From positions 4,836,001-4,900,000 of the forward strand of contig NZ_CP009553.3 of the NCBI RefSeq assembly GCF_000767615.3: 64,000 nt of DNA. The letters are read 5' to 3'. The translations under genes were made by a program, and so were the position numbers. This DNA comes from Pandoraea pnomenusa (lineage in GTDB: Bacteria; Pseudomonadota; Gammaproteobacteria; Burkholderiales; Burkholderiaceae). Below the pieces are notes generated by a model, which had not been told where the DNA came from, searched no databases, and saw nothing but the letters and a program-made list of their open reading frames with translations. Shown here piece after piece: positions 8,769 to 20,387 of the stretch. Positions within the stretch are counted from its first letter, which is position 1; the number at the start of each line of letters is the position of its first letter.

Positions 8769-10706
8769 ATGCCGAACACCCGATTCCAGTCCGATTCCGC
8801 CGTTGCCAACCCGGCGGCACCTGTGGTTTTGCGCCTGCGCGGCGCCCTGGCACGCGGGGCCTGGGCCGGCGCGGCGGCGCTTGGCGTGGGCTGCGCGAGC
8901 GCCGTCATGGCGTTCCTGCCGTCGACGAGCGCTTTCGCCCAGAGCGGCCCCGCCGCACAATCGGCGCCGAAAGCCCCTGCCGCACCGGCCGTCGCGCCGG
9001 GCAAGGCCAACGGCGCGGGCGCGGCCGGCGATGCCAGGACCGATGCCGACAGCGAGGACGTGCCGCCGAATGCGAGCGTGCCGCATGAAAAGCTCCCGAA
9101 CGTCACGTTGACCAGCGAGATCGTCTTCGAAGTGATGGCCGCGGAGCTGAGCCTGCAGCAAGGCAACCTCGCGCCGGCCTTCAATACCTACATCGCCCTG
9201 GCCAATCGCACGAAGGACCCGCGCATGGCACGCCGCGCCGTGGAGATCGCGCTCGGCGCGCGCCAGCTTGGCGACGCACTCGTCGCGGCCCGGCTGTGGC
9301 ACCAGCTCGATCCGACGTGGCGTCCGGGCACGCAGTTGCTCGCGAGCCTCGAGGTCGGCACCGGCCATCTCGCGGAAGCCGAGCCCCTGCTCGTCGACGA
9401 ATTGAACAAGGTGCCCGAAGCACGCCGCGGCCAGGCCATTCTCGAACTCCAGCAGATGATCGCTCGCAGTCCGGAACGCGCCACGGGCATCGAGTCGCTC
9501 AAGCGCATGCTGGCCAACGACATGCAGCGCCCCGAGGCGCAACTCGCCATCGCCCGCTCGCAGCTCGACGCAGGCGACACCGCCGGCGCCCGCGCGTCGC
9601 TCGAAGCCGCCCTCAAGCTCAAGCCCGACTATGAAGCCGCCGCGCTGCTGTACGGTCAGATGGGCCCCGCCGAGCGCACCAGCGCGATCGCCGGACTGAA
9701 GGCCTTCCTCGATCGCAACCCCAACGCGAAAGAAGCGCGCTTCGCCTACGCCAAACTCCTGCTCGCGGACAACCAGCTCGACGCCGCGCAGAAGCAGTTC
9801 GAGACGCTGGAGAAGCGTTATCCGCATGAACTCTCGACGCTCATGGCGCTCGCGTTGCTCAATCTGCACGCCAAGCATCCGGAGATCGCCGAGCAATATC
9901 TGCAGAAGTACGCCAGCGAAGCCGAAGCGCAGAACACCGACGGCGCGCAAGCCTACATCTATCTGGCGCAGATCGCGCAGGATCGCAAGGACTACCCGGC
10001 CGCCGACAAATGGCTCTCGAAGATTCGCGAGGACAGCAACGCGTATCTGCCCGCGCAAATCGGACGCGCGCAATTGCTCGCCGACCAGGGCAGGGTCGAC
10101 GAAGGCCGTGCGCTGCTGCACGGTATCAAGTCGAGCGACCCGCGTGAGCAGCTCGCGCTCAAGCGCGCCGAGTCGGATCTGCTCGTCAAGGCCAAGCGCT
10201 ACGACGACGCCGAGAAGCTGCTGTCCGTCGAAGTGAAAAACCATCCGGACGACGCGGACCTGCTGTATCAGTACGGCATGGTGGCCGAACTCAACAAGCA
10301 CTACGACGTCATGGAAAAGGCGATGCGCCGTGTCATGACGGCGCAACCGGATAACGCGCAGGCCTACAACGCGCTCGGCTACTCGCTCACGGAGCGCAAT
10401 ACGCGTCTGCCTGAAGCCCTCAAGCTGCTGCAGAAGGCATCGGCGCTCGCGCCCGAGGATCCGTACATCATGGACAGCCTGGGCTGGTTGAAGTATCGCC
10501 TCGGCGACAAGCAGCAGGCGCTCGAACTGCTGCGTCGCGCTTACGGCATTCAGGCGCAAGCGGAAATCGGCGCGCACCTCGGCGAGGTGCTGTGGGAAAC
10601 GGGCCAGCAGGACGAAGCGCGCAAGACATGGCGTGAAGCGCTCAAGCTTGACGGCGACGACGACACGCTGCGCTCGACGATGAAGCGCTACAACGTGGCA
10701 CCGTAA
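8769..10706 (+). CDS. Exported tetratricopeptide-repeat protein
   Basis: 645-residue protein with an N-terminal export signal: a hydrophobic stretch at about residues 35-56 ending AFAQSG, and a Cys in GVGCAS that could also act as a lipobox. An Ala-rich linker is followed from about residue 110 to the C-terminus by an array of TPR helices, for example AYNALGYSLTERN and DPYIMDSLGWLKYRLGDK. TPR arrays mediate protein-protein contacts. The gene precedes lolB with a 1-base overlap (TAATG), so it may work with outer-membrane biogenesis, but that is inference from context. Confidence 0.85.
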   Translation: MPNTRFQSDSAVANPAAPVVLRLRGALARGAWAGAAALGVGCASAVMAFLPSTSAFAQSGPAAQSAPKAPAAPAVAPGKANGAGAAGDARTDADSEDVPPNASVPHEKLPNVTLTSEIVFEVMAAELSLQQGNLAPAFNTYIALANRTKDPRMARRAVEIALGARQLGDALVAARLWHQLDPTWRPGTQLLASLEVGTGHLAEAEPLLVDELNKVPEARRGQAILELQQMIARSPERATGIESLKRMLANDMQRPEAQLAIARSQLDAGDTAGARASLEAALKLKPDYEAAALLYGQMGPAERTSAIAGLKAFLDRNPNAKEARFAYAKLLLADNQLDAAQKQFETLEKRYPHELSTLMALALLNLHAKHPEIAEQYLQKYASEAEAQNTDGAQAYIYLAQIAQDRKDYPAADKWLSKIREDSNAYLPAQIGRAQLLADQGRVDEGRALLHGIKSSDPREQLALKRAESDLLVKAKRYDDAEKLLSVEVKNHPDDADLLYQYGMVAELNKHYDVMEKAMRRVMTAQPDNAQAYNALGYSLTERNTRLPEALKLLQKASALAPEDPYIMDSLGWLKYRLGDKQQALELLRRAYGIQAQAEIGAHLGEVLWETGQQDEARKTWREALKLDGDDDTLRSTMKRYNVAP

Positions 10707-11392
10707 TGGATCAGGTACGACGGATGCATGGTTTGACGAAGGGGTTGGTGCAAGACATGACGCGCGCGATCGCGCGGCCCCCGTCGCGCGACGGTCGTTC
10801 GTTTCGTGTCATGCGCGGCGCGGCACTGGCGCTGGCGTGCTCGGCCACCGTATTCGCGGCCGGCTGCGCCAGTCTCGCGCCGCCGGCCGCCGTCGAACAG
10901 GCGCCCGGAGCGAGTGTCGAGCACTATCGCGGCCGCTTCGCCGTGCGCTATGAGCAAAACGGCGAGACACGCAATACCTACGGCAACTTCGACTGGCAGC
11001 AAAATGGCGAGAACGCGACCGTCCAGTTGCTCGATCCGCTCGGGCAGACGCAGGCAATCGTGCGTGAAAGTCCGCGCAGCGCTTCGCTCGAATTGCCGGG
11101 CAAGGCGCCGCTGACGGGACCGCGCCTCGAAGACGTGATGCACGATGCGCTGGGATTCGCACTCCCGGTCGGCGGGCTGCGCTACTGGCTGCGCATGCGC
11201 AGCGCTCCCGGCTCGCAGGCAAGCATCGAAACCGATCCGCAGACGCAGCGCCCGTCGCATCTGAAGCAGGATGGATGGACGATCGACTATCAGGCGTTTT
11301 TCGACGGCACGCCGTTGCGGGTCAAACGTCTCGACCTCTCGCGCGATCTCGACGGCTCGCCGCTCGCCGTGCGTCTGGTGATCGACGAGTAA
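10706..11392 (+). CDS. lolB: LolB, outer-membrane lipoprotein receptor
   Basis: Receives lipoproteins from LolA and inserts them into the outer membrane. The protein carries a lipoprotein signal with lipobox VFAAGCAS, giving a lipidated Cys near residue 54 if the first ATG is used. The mature part matches LolB in the order HYRGRFAVRY, NFDWQQNGE, the conserved loop LLDPLGQTQ, and a GLRYWL segment. The upstream stop overlaps the ATG at 10706; a start at the internal ATG in VQDMTRAI (10757) would give a more typical signal length. ispE follows after 210 bases. Confidence 0.9.
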   Translation: MDQVRRMHGLTKGLVQDMTRAIARPPSRDGRSFRVMRGAALALACSATVFAAGCASLAPPAAVEQAPGASVEHYRGRFAVRYEQNGETRNTYGNFDWQQNGENATVQLLDPLGQTQAIVRESPRSASLELPGKAPLTGPRLEDVMHDALGFALPVGGLRYWLRMRSAPGSQASIETDPQTQRPSHLKQDGWTIDYQAFFDGTPLRVKRLDLSRDLDGSPLAVRLVIDE

Positions 11393-11602
11393 GCCTCCAC
11401 ATCCCCTCTGCTGCACGCGTTCCCCGCCTCGTTCGCGGCACGCGGCGCGCCCGCTCCCGAACGCCCTCGCTCGGGCGGTGCTATGCTTGGCACCGCCCGC
11501 GCCGGCATCTGGGACGCCGCACGGGCAACGTCCCCCCGTATCCGGCCGCCGGTGTCGTCTGTCGATGACCGCGGCATCCCATAAGTCTTCGTTCGCATTG
11601 CC

Positions 11603-12472
11603 ATGTACGAAATCCTGCGTGACTGCCCCGCACCGGCCAAGCTCAATCTCTTCCTGCATATCGTGGGTCGCCGGCCGAACGGCTATCACGAACTGCAAAC
11701 CGTCTTCCAACTGATCGACTGGGCGGACACACTGCATTTCGAGCGCCGCGGCGACGGACAGGTCGTGCACACGAATCCGCTGCCGGGCGTGCCGCCCGAG
11801 ACCGACCTGACGGTGCGTGCCGCCCGTCTGCTCCAGGCGCATTGCGGCGTACGCTTCGGCGTGGACATCGGCATCGAGAAACGATTGCCGGCAGGCGGCG
11901 GCATCGGCGGCGGCAGTTCCGACGCGGCCACGACGCTGCTCGCGCTCAACCGCATGTGGCAGTTGAACCTGCCCCGCGAAACCCTTCAGACGCTTGCCCT
12001 CGAACTCGGTGCCGACGTGCCGTTTTTCGTCTTCGGTCGCAATGCATTTGCCGAGGGGCTCGGCGAGGTGTTGCGGGCCGTGGAATTGCCGCAACGACAC
12101 TTCCTCGTGGTGAACCCGCGCGTACACGTCGCGACGGACAAAATATTTCGCGATCCCCTGTTGACAAGGGATACGAAGATCGTCACAATGGCGTTCTTTC
12201 TTGAGCACGCCAACAAAAACGTGTTCGAAACGGATGAAATCTTCCGTAACGACATGCAGGCGGCAGTCACTCGAGAATACGCGGAAGTCGCTGCTGTGAT
12301 TGACTGGTTCAGAACCTTCACCCCGGCACGCATGACAGGATCCGGCGCCAGTGTGTTTGCAGTATTCGACACGAAGGCGGAAGCGGAAGACGCATGCAAG
12401 CGATTGCCAGAGCGCTGGATCGGCCAGGTGGCCACCAGTCTGGCCGAACATCCGATGTTCGCCTTCGCGTGA
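11603..12472 (+). CDS. ispE: IspE, 4-diphosphocytidyl-2-C-methyl-D-erythritol kinase
   Basis: GHMP kinase of the MEP isoprenoid pathway, phosphorylating the 2-OH of CDP-methylerythritol. The 289-residue protein opens with [13 protein letters not shown], contains the ATP-binding glycine loop [15 protein letters not shown] at about residues 94-108, and ends with the third GHMP motif [12 protein letters not shown]. The order lolB, ispE, tRNA-Gln, prs, rplY, pth is conserved widely in beta-proteobacteria. Confidence 0.96.
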   Translation: MYEILRDCPAPAKLNLFLHIVGRRPNGYHELQTVFQLIDWADTLHFERRGDGQVVHTNPLPGVPPETDLTVRAARLLQAHCGVRFGVDIGIEKRLPAGGGIGGGSSDAATTLLALNRMWQLNLPRETLQTLALELGADVPFFVFGRNAFAEGLGEVLRAVELPQRHFLVVNPRVHVATDKIFRDPLLTRDTKIVTMAFFLEHANKNVFETDEIFRNDMQAAVTREYAEVAAVIDWFRTFTPARMTGSGASVFAVFDTKAEAEDACKRLPERWIGQVATSLAEHPMFAFA

Positions 12473-12526
12473 AAAGGTTTTACTTTGTTGCGTTTCCTAC
12501 GGCGCAGCAAAGGCAACGGTTAGTGT

Positions 12527-12603
12527 AGGGGAGTCGCCAAGTTGGTTAAGGCACCGGATTTTGATTCCGGCATACGAGGGTTCGAGTCCTTCCTCCCCTG
12601 CCA
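12527..12603 (+). tRNA. tRNA-Gln (anticodon TTG)
   Basis: A complete cloverleaf can be drawn. The acceptor stem pairs AGGGGAG with CTCCCCT; the anticodon stem is CCGGA/TCCGG with loop TTTTGAT, giving anticodon TTG; the T-arm contains TTCGAGT; and CCA is encoded at 12601-12603. It sits between ispE and prs, as usual for this group. Confidence 0.96.
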
Positions 12604-12652
12604 ATTTCTCTGTCGTGCAGTGTCAGCATCCATACGTCCCGCAGGTAGCCAG

Positions 12653-13600
12653 ATGAGTAGTGATAACCTAATGGTATTCACCGGGAACGCCAATCCCGCC
12701 CTGGCCCAAGCGGTCGTCGACACCCTGGGAATCCCGCTTGGCAAGGCCATGGCGAGCCGATTCTCGGATGGTGAAATCCAGGTTGAAATTCAGGAAAACG
12801 TGCGCGGCAAGGACGTCTTCGTCCTGCAATCGACGTGCGCGCCGACCAACGACAACCTGATGGAACTGATGATCATGGTCGACGCGCTCAAGCGTGCTTC
12901 GGCCGGCCGCATCACCGCTGCCATTCCGTATTTCGGCTATGCCCGTCAGGATCGTCGCCCCCGCTCGGCGCGCGTGGCGATCTCGGCGAAGGTCGTGGCC
13001 AACATGCTGCAGATCGCGGGCGTCGAACGCATCATTACGATGGACCTGCACGCCGACCAGATTCAGGGCTTCTTCGATATCCCGGTCGACAACATTTACG
13101 CGTCGCCGTTGCTGCTGGCCGATGTGCGCGAGCAGAACCACGAAAACCTCCTCGTGGTTTCGCCGGACGTCGGCGGCGTGGTGCGCGCCCGCGCGCTGGC
13201 CAAGCAACTGCATTGCGATCTGGCCATCATCGACAAGCGTCGTCCGAAGGCCAACGTGGCCGAAGTGATGAACATCATCGGTGAAGTCGAAGGCCGCACC
13301 TGCGTCATCATGGACGACATGGTCGATACCGCCGGCACGCTTTGCAAGGCTGCCCAGGTGCTCAAGGAGCGCGGCGCGAAAAAGGTTTATGCGTACTGCA
13401 CGCACCCGGTGCTTTCCGGTGGCGCAGCAGCCCGTATCAATGCCTCGGAACTCGACGAGGTCGTCGTGACGGACACGATTCCGCTGCGCGATGACTCGAA
13501 GGGTGGCAAGATTCGCCAGCTGAGCTGCGCCAATCTGCTTGCCGAGACGTTCTCGCGTATCCGTCGCGGCGACTCGGTGATGTCGCTGTTCGCGGAGTAA
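12653..13600 (+). CDS. prs: Ribose-phosphate pyrophosphokinase (PRPP synthetase)
   Basis: Makes PRPP from ribose-5-phosphate and ATP for nucleotide, His and Trp synthesis. At 315 residues it is the normal length. Motifs visible are [12 protein letters not shown] near the N-terminus, the metal/ATP segment [17 protein letters not shown], and the PRPP-binding loop [17 protein letters not shown] 12653 is chosen because it begins at the conserved N-terminus; the open frame upstream runs through the tRNA. rplY follows after about 150 bases. Confidence 0.97.
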   Translation: MSSDNLMVFTGNANPALAQAVVDTLGIPLGKAMASRFSDGEIQVEIQENVRGKDVFVLQSTCAPTNDNLMELMIMVDALKRASAGRITAAIPYFGYARQDRRPRSARVAISAKVVANMLQIAGVERIITMDLHADQIQGFFDIPVDNIYASPLLLADVREQNHENLLVVSPDVGGVVRARALAKQLHCDLAIIDKRRPKANVAEVMNIIGEVEGRTCVIMDDMVDTAGTLCKAAQVLKERGAKKVYAYCTHPVLSGGAAARINASELDEVVVTDTIPLRDDSKGGKIRQLSCANLLAETFSRIRRGDSVMSLFAE

Positions 13601-13620
13601 GCGTTCGGTAAAGTTTTGCG

Positions 13621-13645
13621 ACGGCGCCTGTGTGGCGCCGTTGTT
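13621..13645 (+). terminator. Hairpin between prs and rplY (weak terminator or attenuator)
   Basis: 8-bp stem ACGGCGCC (13621-13628) / GGCGCCGT (13634-13641) with loop TGTGT, followed by the imperfect tail TGTT. The poor T-run suggests partial read-through into rplY. Confidence 0.45.
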
Positions 13646-13753
13646 ATGTCGGCAGGGAGCATCTCCCTGCCTTTGTCGTTCCTGAAGCTCGCTTTTTTGC
13701 GGGATATTCGGGAAGAAATCGCTGCCTGGTCGCGGGCAGTCCAAGGAGTTGTT

Positions 13754-14374
13754 ATGAAAGTCGTCGCTTTTGAGCGTACTCAGCAAGGTACGGGTGCGAG
13801 CCGCCGCCTGCGCAATGCCGGTAAGACCACGGGCATCGTGTATGGTGGTAACGTCGATCCGAAACTGATCGAACTGGATCACAATGCACTGTGGCACGCC
13901 CTCCGCAAGGAAGCCTTCCACTCGTCGATCCTCGATCTGGAAGTGGCTGGCAAGTCCGAACAAGTGCTGCTGCGCGATGTGCAGTATCACCCGTTCAAGC
14001 AACTGGTCCTGCACGTGGATTTCCAACGTGTCGACCCGAACAAGCCGATCCACGTGAAGGTGCCCCTGCACTTCCTGGGTGCCGAGAACGCCCCGGCTGT
14101 GAAGCTGGCTTCGAACGTGATCAGCCACACCGTGAACGAACTCGACGTCAGCTGCCTGCCGGGCAAGCTGCCGGAATTCCTGGAAGTCGATCTGTCGACG
14201 CTGGAAGCCGGCAAGACCGTGCATGCGAAGGACGTCAAGCTGCCCGCCGGCGTGACGCTCACGCTGCACGTCGAGCAGGAAAACCCGGTGGTGGCGCAAG
14301 CCGTTCAACCGGCTGGCGCTGCTGCTGACGAAGCGGCCGCCCCGGCTGCCGAAGGCGAAACGCCGGCTGCCTAA
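13754..14374 (+). CDS. rplY: 50S ribosomal protein L25/general stress protein Ctc (long form)
   Basis: 5S rRNA-binding ribosomal protein. The 206 residues comprise the L25 domain (residues 1-95, with [12 protein letters not shown] and [18 protein letters not shown]) plus the TL5/Ctc C-terminal beta domain and an Ala/Glu-rich tail ending EGETPAA. An AAGGAG Shine-Dalgarno lies before the ATG. A strong terminator follows at 14416-14448 and pth begins about 120 bases later. Confidence 0.95.
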   Translation: MKVVAFERTQQGTGASRRLRNAGKTTGIVYGGNVDPKLIELDHNALWHALRKEAFHSSILDLEVAGKSEQVLLRDVQYHPFKQLVLHVDFQRVDPNKPIHVKVPLHFLGAENAPAVKLASNVISHTVNELDVSCLPGKLPEFLEVDLSTLEAGKTVHAKDVKLPAGVTLTLHVEQENPVVAQAVQPAGAAADEAAAPAAEGETPAA

Positions 14375-14415
14375 GCCACGCGTGTTGGCCTTCAGCGGCG
14401 ACGCTGGACGCAAGA

Positions 14416-14448
14416 CCCGCCGCGACATCATGTCCGGCGGGTTTTTTT
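14416..14448 (+). terminator. Rho-independent terminator after rplY
   Basis: Stem CCCGCCG (14416-14422) / CGGCGGG (14435-14441), then TTTTTTT. It lies about 40 bases after the rplY stop. Confidence 0.88.
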
Positions 14449-14497
14449 ATGTCGGCGCGCACGCCGAATCGGCGCGCGCCAAGATCCTGACACCGAA

Positions 14498-15106
14498 ATG
14501 ATCAAGCTGATCGTAGGGCTCGGCAATCCGGGCGCCGAATATACAGCAACGCGTCACAACGCCGGCTTCTGGTTCGTCGACGCGCTGGCGCAGCAATGCG
14601 GTGCATCGCTGTCCAACCAGAAGAACTTCCATGGATTCGCCGCGCGCGCACGCATCGCCGGTCAGGAAGTGTGGCTGCTCGAGCCGCAGACCTTCATGAA
14701 CCGATCCGGTCAATCGGTCGTCGCGCTCGCTCGCTTCTACAAGATCCTGCCTGACGAAATTCTCGTGGTACACGACGAACTCGATCTGCTGCCCGGCACC
14801 GTGAAGCTCAAGCGCGGCGGTGGCAGCGGCGGTCACAATGGTCTGAAGGACATCGCCGCGCACCTCACCACGCCGGAGTTCTGGCGCCTGCGCCTGGGGA
14901 TCGGTCACCCCCGCACGCTTCAGCCCGCCGGCAGCCAGCAGCAAGTGGTGGACTTCGTACTCAAGCCGCCACGCAAGGAAGAACAGGCACAAATCGACGA
15001 CGCCATGTCGCGCTCGCTCGACATCGTCGATCTGGTCGTCAAGGGCGACATGGAAAAGGCGATGATGCGGCTGCACGCCACGCCGCACGCCACGCCGGGA
15101 AAGTAG
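14498..15106 (+). CDS. pth: Peptidyl-tRNA hydrolase
   Basis: Recycles peptidyl-tRNA released from stalled ribosomes. The 202-residue protein shows [18 protein letters not shown], which contains the conserved Asn and the catalytic His, then the FMNRSGQSV motif, the catalytic-Asp segment VVHDELDL, and [13 protein letters not shown]. It lies downstream of rplY in the conserved prs-rplY-pth order. Confidence 0.97.
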   Translation: MIKLIVGLGNPGAEYTATRHNAGFWFVDALAQQCGASLSNQKNFHGFAARARIAGQEVWLLEPQTFMNRSGQSVVALARFYKILPDEILVVHDELDLLPGTVKLKRGGGSGGHNGLKDIAAHLTTPEFWRLRLGIGHPRTLQPAGSQQQVVDFVLKPPRKEEQAQIDDAMSRSLDIVDLVVKGDMEKAMMRLHATPHATPGK

Positions 15107-15119
15107 GCCGGAAACGAAA

Positions 15120-15143
15120 ATGAGCGGCTCGCAGGCCGCTCAT
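15120..15143 (-). terminator. Hairpin between convergent pth and ferredoxin genes
   Basis: Perfect 9-bp inverted repeat ATGAGCGGC / GCCGCTCAT with a 6-base loop. On the minus strand it is followed by TTTTC, so it fits best as the terminator of the ferredoxin transcript. Confidence 0.6.
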
Positions 15144-15231
15144 CTCATTGCCCGAGGTGCCGCCGCGCAACGCTCGGGCCGATCGCGACGAAGCCGCGTG
15201 TCTCGCCGGGCAGGACACGCGCGAGCCTCGC

Positions 15232-16684
<1,453 letters not shown>

Positions 16685-16965
16685 GCCGCCCCCCGCCGCA
16701 TTGCGTTGCCGGATGCGCCGATGCCGACGCCAGAAAGAGATCGCGCGCACCGCGGCGCACGCAGGGAATCCAAAATCATGACAATTCACGCTACATTGTT
16801 GAGGCGAAACATACCACATCGTCCGTGCCCCGGCCCCATCGGGGTCAAGTCGAACCCTGCAAGGCGCCCATCCCGGCCGGCCAGCGCGGCGCGAGCGCAT
16901 GTCTCTCGTTCGCCACCGGGCCCCTGGATGCGCCTGCCGCCCAACAGGAGAGCGCCCGATCCACC

Positions 16966-17883
16966 ATGACCGATGCCGCCATCGAGGTAGTTGAGCTATG
17001 CAAGGCCTATGAGGGCCGCCCCGTCGTCGATCACCTGTCGCTGCATGTGGCGCCGGGCGAGTGCTTCGGCCTGCTGGGCCCCAACGGGGCGGGCAAGACC
17101 ACGACATTGCGCATGCTGCTCGGACTCGTCACGCCCGATGCCGGCAACATTCGCCTCGGCGGCCTGCCGGTGCCGCGTCTGGCGCCCGAAGCGCGGCGTC
17201 GCGTCGGCGTCGTTCCCCAGTTCGACAACCTGGACCCCGACTTCACCGTACGCGAAAACCTGGCGGTCTTCGGCCGCTATTTCGGACTCTCCCGCGCCGA
17301 CATCCGCGAACGTGTGCCCGCCCTGCTCGCCTTCGCCCGTCTGGAATCGAAGGCCGATGCACGCGTGGGCCAGCTCTCGGGCGGCATGAAACGACGCCTC
17401 ACGCTCGCGCGTGCGCTCGTCAACAATCCGGATCTGCTCATCCTCGACGAGCCCACGACGGGCCTCGATCCGCAGGCGCGACATCTGATCTGGGAACGCC
17501 TCAAATCGCTGATGAACGAGGGCAAGACCATTCTGCTCACCACGCACTTCATGGAGGAGGCGGAACGTCTTTGCCACCGCCTGTGCGTGATCGATGCCGG
17601 GCGCAAGATCGCGCAAGGCACGCCGCCTGAGCTGATCGCTCGCGAGATCGGCTGCGATGTCGTCGAAGTCTTCGGCGACGTGCCGCACTCGCTGCTCGCG
17701 CGACTGGCGCCTCTCGCGGAACGCATCGAGACTAGCGGCGAGACGCATTTCTGCTACGTGCGCGACGCGGCCCCGCTGGTCGGCGCCCTGCAGGACCCGC
17801 CCGGCGTGCGCTATCTGCACCGCCGCGCCAACCTCGAAGACGTCTTTCTCAAACTCACCGGGCGGGAGATGCGCGATGAGTGA
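16966..17883 (+). CDS. ABC exporter ATPase, NodI/CcmA-like family
   Basis: 305-residue ATPase of a two-gene ABC-2 exporter. It contains Walker [11 protein letters not shown] (about residues 41-50), signature LSGGMKRRL, Walker [14 protein letters not shown] and the H-loop TTHFMEEAE. The closest architecture is NodI of the rhizobial Nod-factor exporter, but no nodulation gene is present, so the substrate is unknown. ATG 16966 follows an AGGAG-like sequence. The 3' end overlaps the permease start by 8 bases, showing translational coupling. Confidence 0.9.
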   Translation: MTDAAIEVVELCKAYEGRPVVDHLSLHVAPGECFGLLGPNGAGKTTTLRMLLGLVTPDAGNIRLGGLPVPRLAPEARRRVGVVPQFDNLDPDFTVRENLAVFGRYFGLSRADIRERVPALLAFARLESKADARVGQLSGGMKRRLTLARALVNNPDLLILDEPTTGLDPQARHLIWERLKSLMNEGKTILLTTHFMEEAERLCHRLCVIDAGRKIAQGTPPELIAREIGCDVVEVFGDVPHSLLARLAPLAERIETSGETHFCYVRDAAPLVGALQDPPGVRYLHRRANLEDVFLKLTGREMRDE

Positions 17884-18826
17884 ACCCGACCGCCATGCCC
17901 CCGGCCCGCGTCACAACGCCGACACCGACGCCGGCGCGAACGCGCGTGCCAACACCCACGCCAACGTCACCGTCAACGCGCGCACAACGGAATCCGAACC
18001 GACGCGGGCCGCACGAATCGCGCACGGCCCGCATCCGGCGACACCTCCCGCATCGCCACGCTACCTGCCGGGCGCGTCGGCATGGACAGGTGTCTGGCGA
18101 CGCAATTTCCTCGTATGGCGCAAGCTCGCCATCGCCTCGATGTTCGGCAATCTGGCCGATCCCATGATCTATCTGTTCGGACTCGGCTTCGGTCTCGGGA
18201 TAATGGTCGGCGAGGTCGATGGCACGTCATACATCGCGTTTCTCGCCGCGGGCACGGTCGGGTCGAGCGTCATGTTTTCGGCAAGTTTCGAGTCGATGTA
18301 TTCCGGCTTTTCGCGCATGCACGTGCAGCGTACGTGGGAGGCGCTCATGCACACACCGCTGACACTCGGCGACGTGGTCCTGGGCGAGGTCGTGTGGGCA
18401 GCCAGCAAAGCCGTGCTCTCGGGCGTTGCCATTCTGCTGGTGGCGAGCGTGCTCGGCTATGCGCGCCTTGACGCCCTGCCTGTGGTACTGCCCGCGGTTC
18501 TGCTCGCCGGTCTGGCATTCGCGAGTCTGGCGATGATCATGACGGCGCTCGCGCCGAGCTACGATTTCTTCATGTTCTACCAGACGCTGGTGATGACGCC
18601 GATGCTGTTGCTCTCCGGCGTGTTCTTCCCGTTGTCGCAATTGCCGGCGGCCGCCCGCCACGTGACCGAATGGCTGCCGCTCGCGCACGCCGTCGCTCTC
18701 ATACGTCCGGCAATGCTCGGGCGCACCCTCGACCAGCCCTGCCTGCATGTCGGCGCGCTGCTCGTCTATGCGATCGCCGGGTTTGCCGTGGCCTTGATAC
18801 TTCTGCGCCGCCGGGTTCTGCGCTGA
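17876..18826 (+). CDS. ABC-2 type exporter permease, NodJ-like
   Basis: Membrane partner of the preceding ATPase. The 316-residue protein has about six transmembrane segments, with ABC-2 motifs such as [17 protein letters not shown] and a conserved [20 protein letters not shown] loop before the last helices. Unusually, about 65 N-terminal residues are hydrophilic and low in complexity (rich in Asn, Ala, Thr and His) before the family domain begins near [13 protein letters not shown]. An internal start may therefore be used, though the overlap with the upstream gene favours 17876. The substrate is unknown. Confidence 0.88.
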   Translation: MSEPDRHAPGPRHNADTDAGANARANTHANVTVNARTTESEPTRAARIAHGPHPATPPASPRYLPGASAWTGVWRRNFLVWRKLAIASMFGNLADPMIYLFGLGFGLGIMVGEVDGTSYIAFLAAGTVGSSVMFSASFESMYSGFSRMHVQRTWEALMHTPLTLGDVVLGEVVWAASKAVLSGVAILLVASVLGYARLDALPVVLPAVLLAGLAFASLAMIMTALAPSYDFFMFYQTLVMTPMLLLSGVFFPLSQLPAAARHVTEWLPLAHAVALIRPAMLGRTLDQPCLHVGALLVYAIAGFAVALILLRRRVLR

Positions 18827-18833
18827 AGTGCCA

Positions 18834-18868
18834 CAAAAAAACGGCACCGGAATCGTTCCGGTGCCGTT
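18834..18868 (-). terminator. Strong terminator between convergent permease and M16 genes
   Basis: 12-bp perfect stem ACGGCACCGGAA / TTCCGGTGCCGT with loop TCG. The run of seven A before it becomes a T-tract on the minus strand, so it mainly ends the M16 peptidase operon. It could also stop plus-strand transcription. Confidence 0.88.
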
Positions 18869-18932
18869 ATCGTTCCGCATTCCGACGTCATTCGCGCCGC
18901 AGCAAATCGCGGCGCGCCATGTGGGCCCCGCC

Positions 18933-20375
18933 TTACTCCGCCTTACCGTTGCCGACCGGCCGTGCCGCCCCCGGCGCCGCCGCGCCGGCGCTCGCCGCAC
19001 CGAACACATCACGCGGCCCGACCACGACGGTCGCAAGCCGCTCCGGTTGCACATGACGCGCAAACGCGGCTTTCACCTGCGCGGCCGTCACCGCTTGCAC
19101 CTTGCTCGTCCAGGTGTCGAGATAGTCCAGCGGCAGGTTGTAGAACCCGATGGCCGCCACATTCGCCAGCAGCTTGCGGTTGCTGTCGAGTCGCAGCGGG
19201 AACCCGTTGGTGAGATTGTCCCTGGCGGCCTGCATCTCCGCGTCGGTCGGTCCGTCCTGCACGAACGCCGCGAGCGTGTCGCGCACCACGCGCAGCGCCT
19301 GCTGCGCCTGCTCACGACGCGTTTGCAGGCTGATCTCGAAGGGCCCCTCCTGCAATTGCGGCGAAAAGCTGCTCGACACGCCATACGTCAGACCGCGCTT
19401 CTCGCGCACCTCGGCCGTGAGCCGCGAGACGAACCCGCCGCCACCGAGCACGTAGTTGCCCACGAGCAGGGGGAAGTAGTCCGGATCGCTGCGCGCCACG
19501 GACGCCTGCCCCGTCACGATATGCGCCTGCTCGGCCGGATGCGGCAGATCGATCTGCACGGCGCTGCGCAGCGGCGCGACAGCGGGCATTGCGGGCGGCG
19601 TCACGCCCGCCGGCATCGCATCGGTGAGCGACGCCACGAGCTTCTCCGCCTGCGCACGATCGATATCGCCCACGATCGTCACGACCGCCCGCTTGGGACT
19701 GTACATGTCACGATAGAAGCGCAGCAGATCCTCACGCTTGATGGCATTGACGCTCGCCACCGTGGGACTTACGCCGTAGGGATGGCTGCCGTAGATGGCA
19801 TGGCGGAAGGCCTTCTCCGCAATCGCCTCCGGCTTCGTATCGGATTCGGCGATCGCCGAAGACAGTCGTGCCGCTTCGCGTTTGAGCACCGCGTCGGGGA
19901 ATGTGGGATGCTGGAGGAACTGCGCCACCGTATTGACGGCCGCGTCCCGCTCGGCGGCCGACGACAGTGTGCGCATGGTCACGGTCGCGGCGTCGCGACC
20001 GGCGCTCGTCGCCTCCATCGCGCCGACGTCCGCGAAGCGATCGGCGATCTGTGCCTCGGTGAGGCCCGGACGGCCCGCCGCCGCGGCCGCGCCGGCATCG
20101 AGCAGGCCCGCGGTCAGCAGCGCCAGCCCGGACTTGCCCGGCGGATCGTAGCGGCTGCCGGCATCGAAGTCGATGTTCAGGTCGATCATCGGAATCGAGC
20201 GGCTCTCGACGAACATCACCTTCGCCCCCGACGGGGCGATCCAGCTCTGGATCGGCAGCGCCGCCTGTGCCGACAGCGGCGTGACTACCGCCACGGCGCC
20301 GGCGGCGACCGAGGCCATCAACCCCGAGCGCGCAGGCGCGCCAAACGCACGCAACAGTGCGGAAATCTTCATCAT
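18933..20375 (-). CDS. M16 family peptidase-like protein, non-catalytic subunit
   Basis: 480 residues with a signal peptide (cleaved near SAQAA) and two M16 (pitrilysin/MPP) domains. The zinc motif HxxEH is absent: the corresponding segment reads SGLALLTAGLLDAG. The second domain has the glycine-rich GNYVLGGGGFVSRL loop and the REKRGLTYGV motif typical of the inactive or substrate-binding partner. It directly follows the active subunit gene (12-base gap). The pair probably forms a periplasmic heterodimer like mitochondrial processing peptidase; its substrate is unknown. Confidence 0.88.
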   Translation of the reverse strand: MMKISALLRAFGAPARSGLMASVAAGAVAVVTPLSAQAALPIQSWIAPSGAKVMFVESRSIPMIDLNIDFDAGSRYDPPGKSGLALLTAGLLDAGAAAAAGRPGLTEAQIADRFADVGAMEATSAGRDAATVTMRTLSSAAERDAAVNTVAQFLQHPTFPDAVLKREAARLSSAIAESDTKPEAIAEKAFRHAIYGSHPYGVSPTVASVNAIKREDLLRFYRDMYSPKRAVVTIVGDIDRAQAEKLVASLTDAMPAGVTPPAMPAVAPLRSAVQIDLPHPAEQAHIVTGQASVARSDPDYFPLLVGNYVLGGGGFVSRLTAEVREKRGLTYGVSSSFSPQLQEGPFEISLQTRREQAQQALRVVRDTLAAFVQDGPTDAEMQAARDNLTNGFPLRLDSNRKLLANVAAIGFYNLPLDYLDTWTSKVQAVTAAQVKAAFARHVQPERLATVVVGPRDVFGAASAGAAAPGAARPVGNGKAE

Positions 20376-20387
20376 CGTGTGGCCCTC

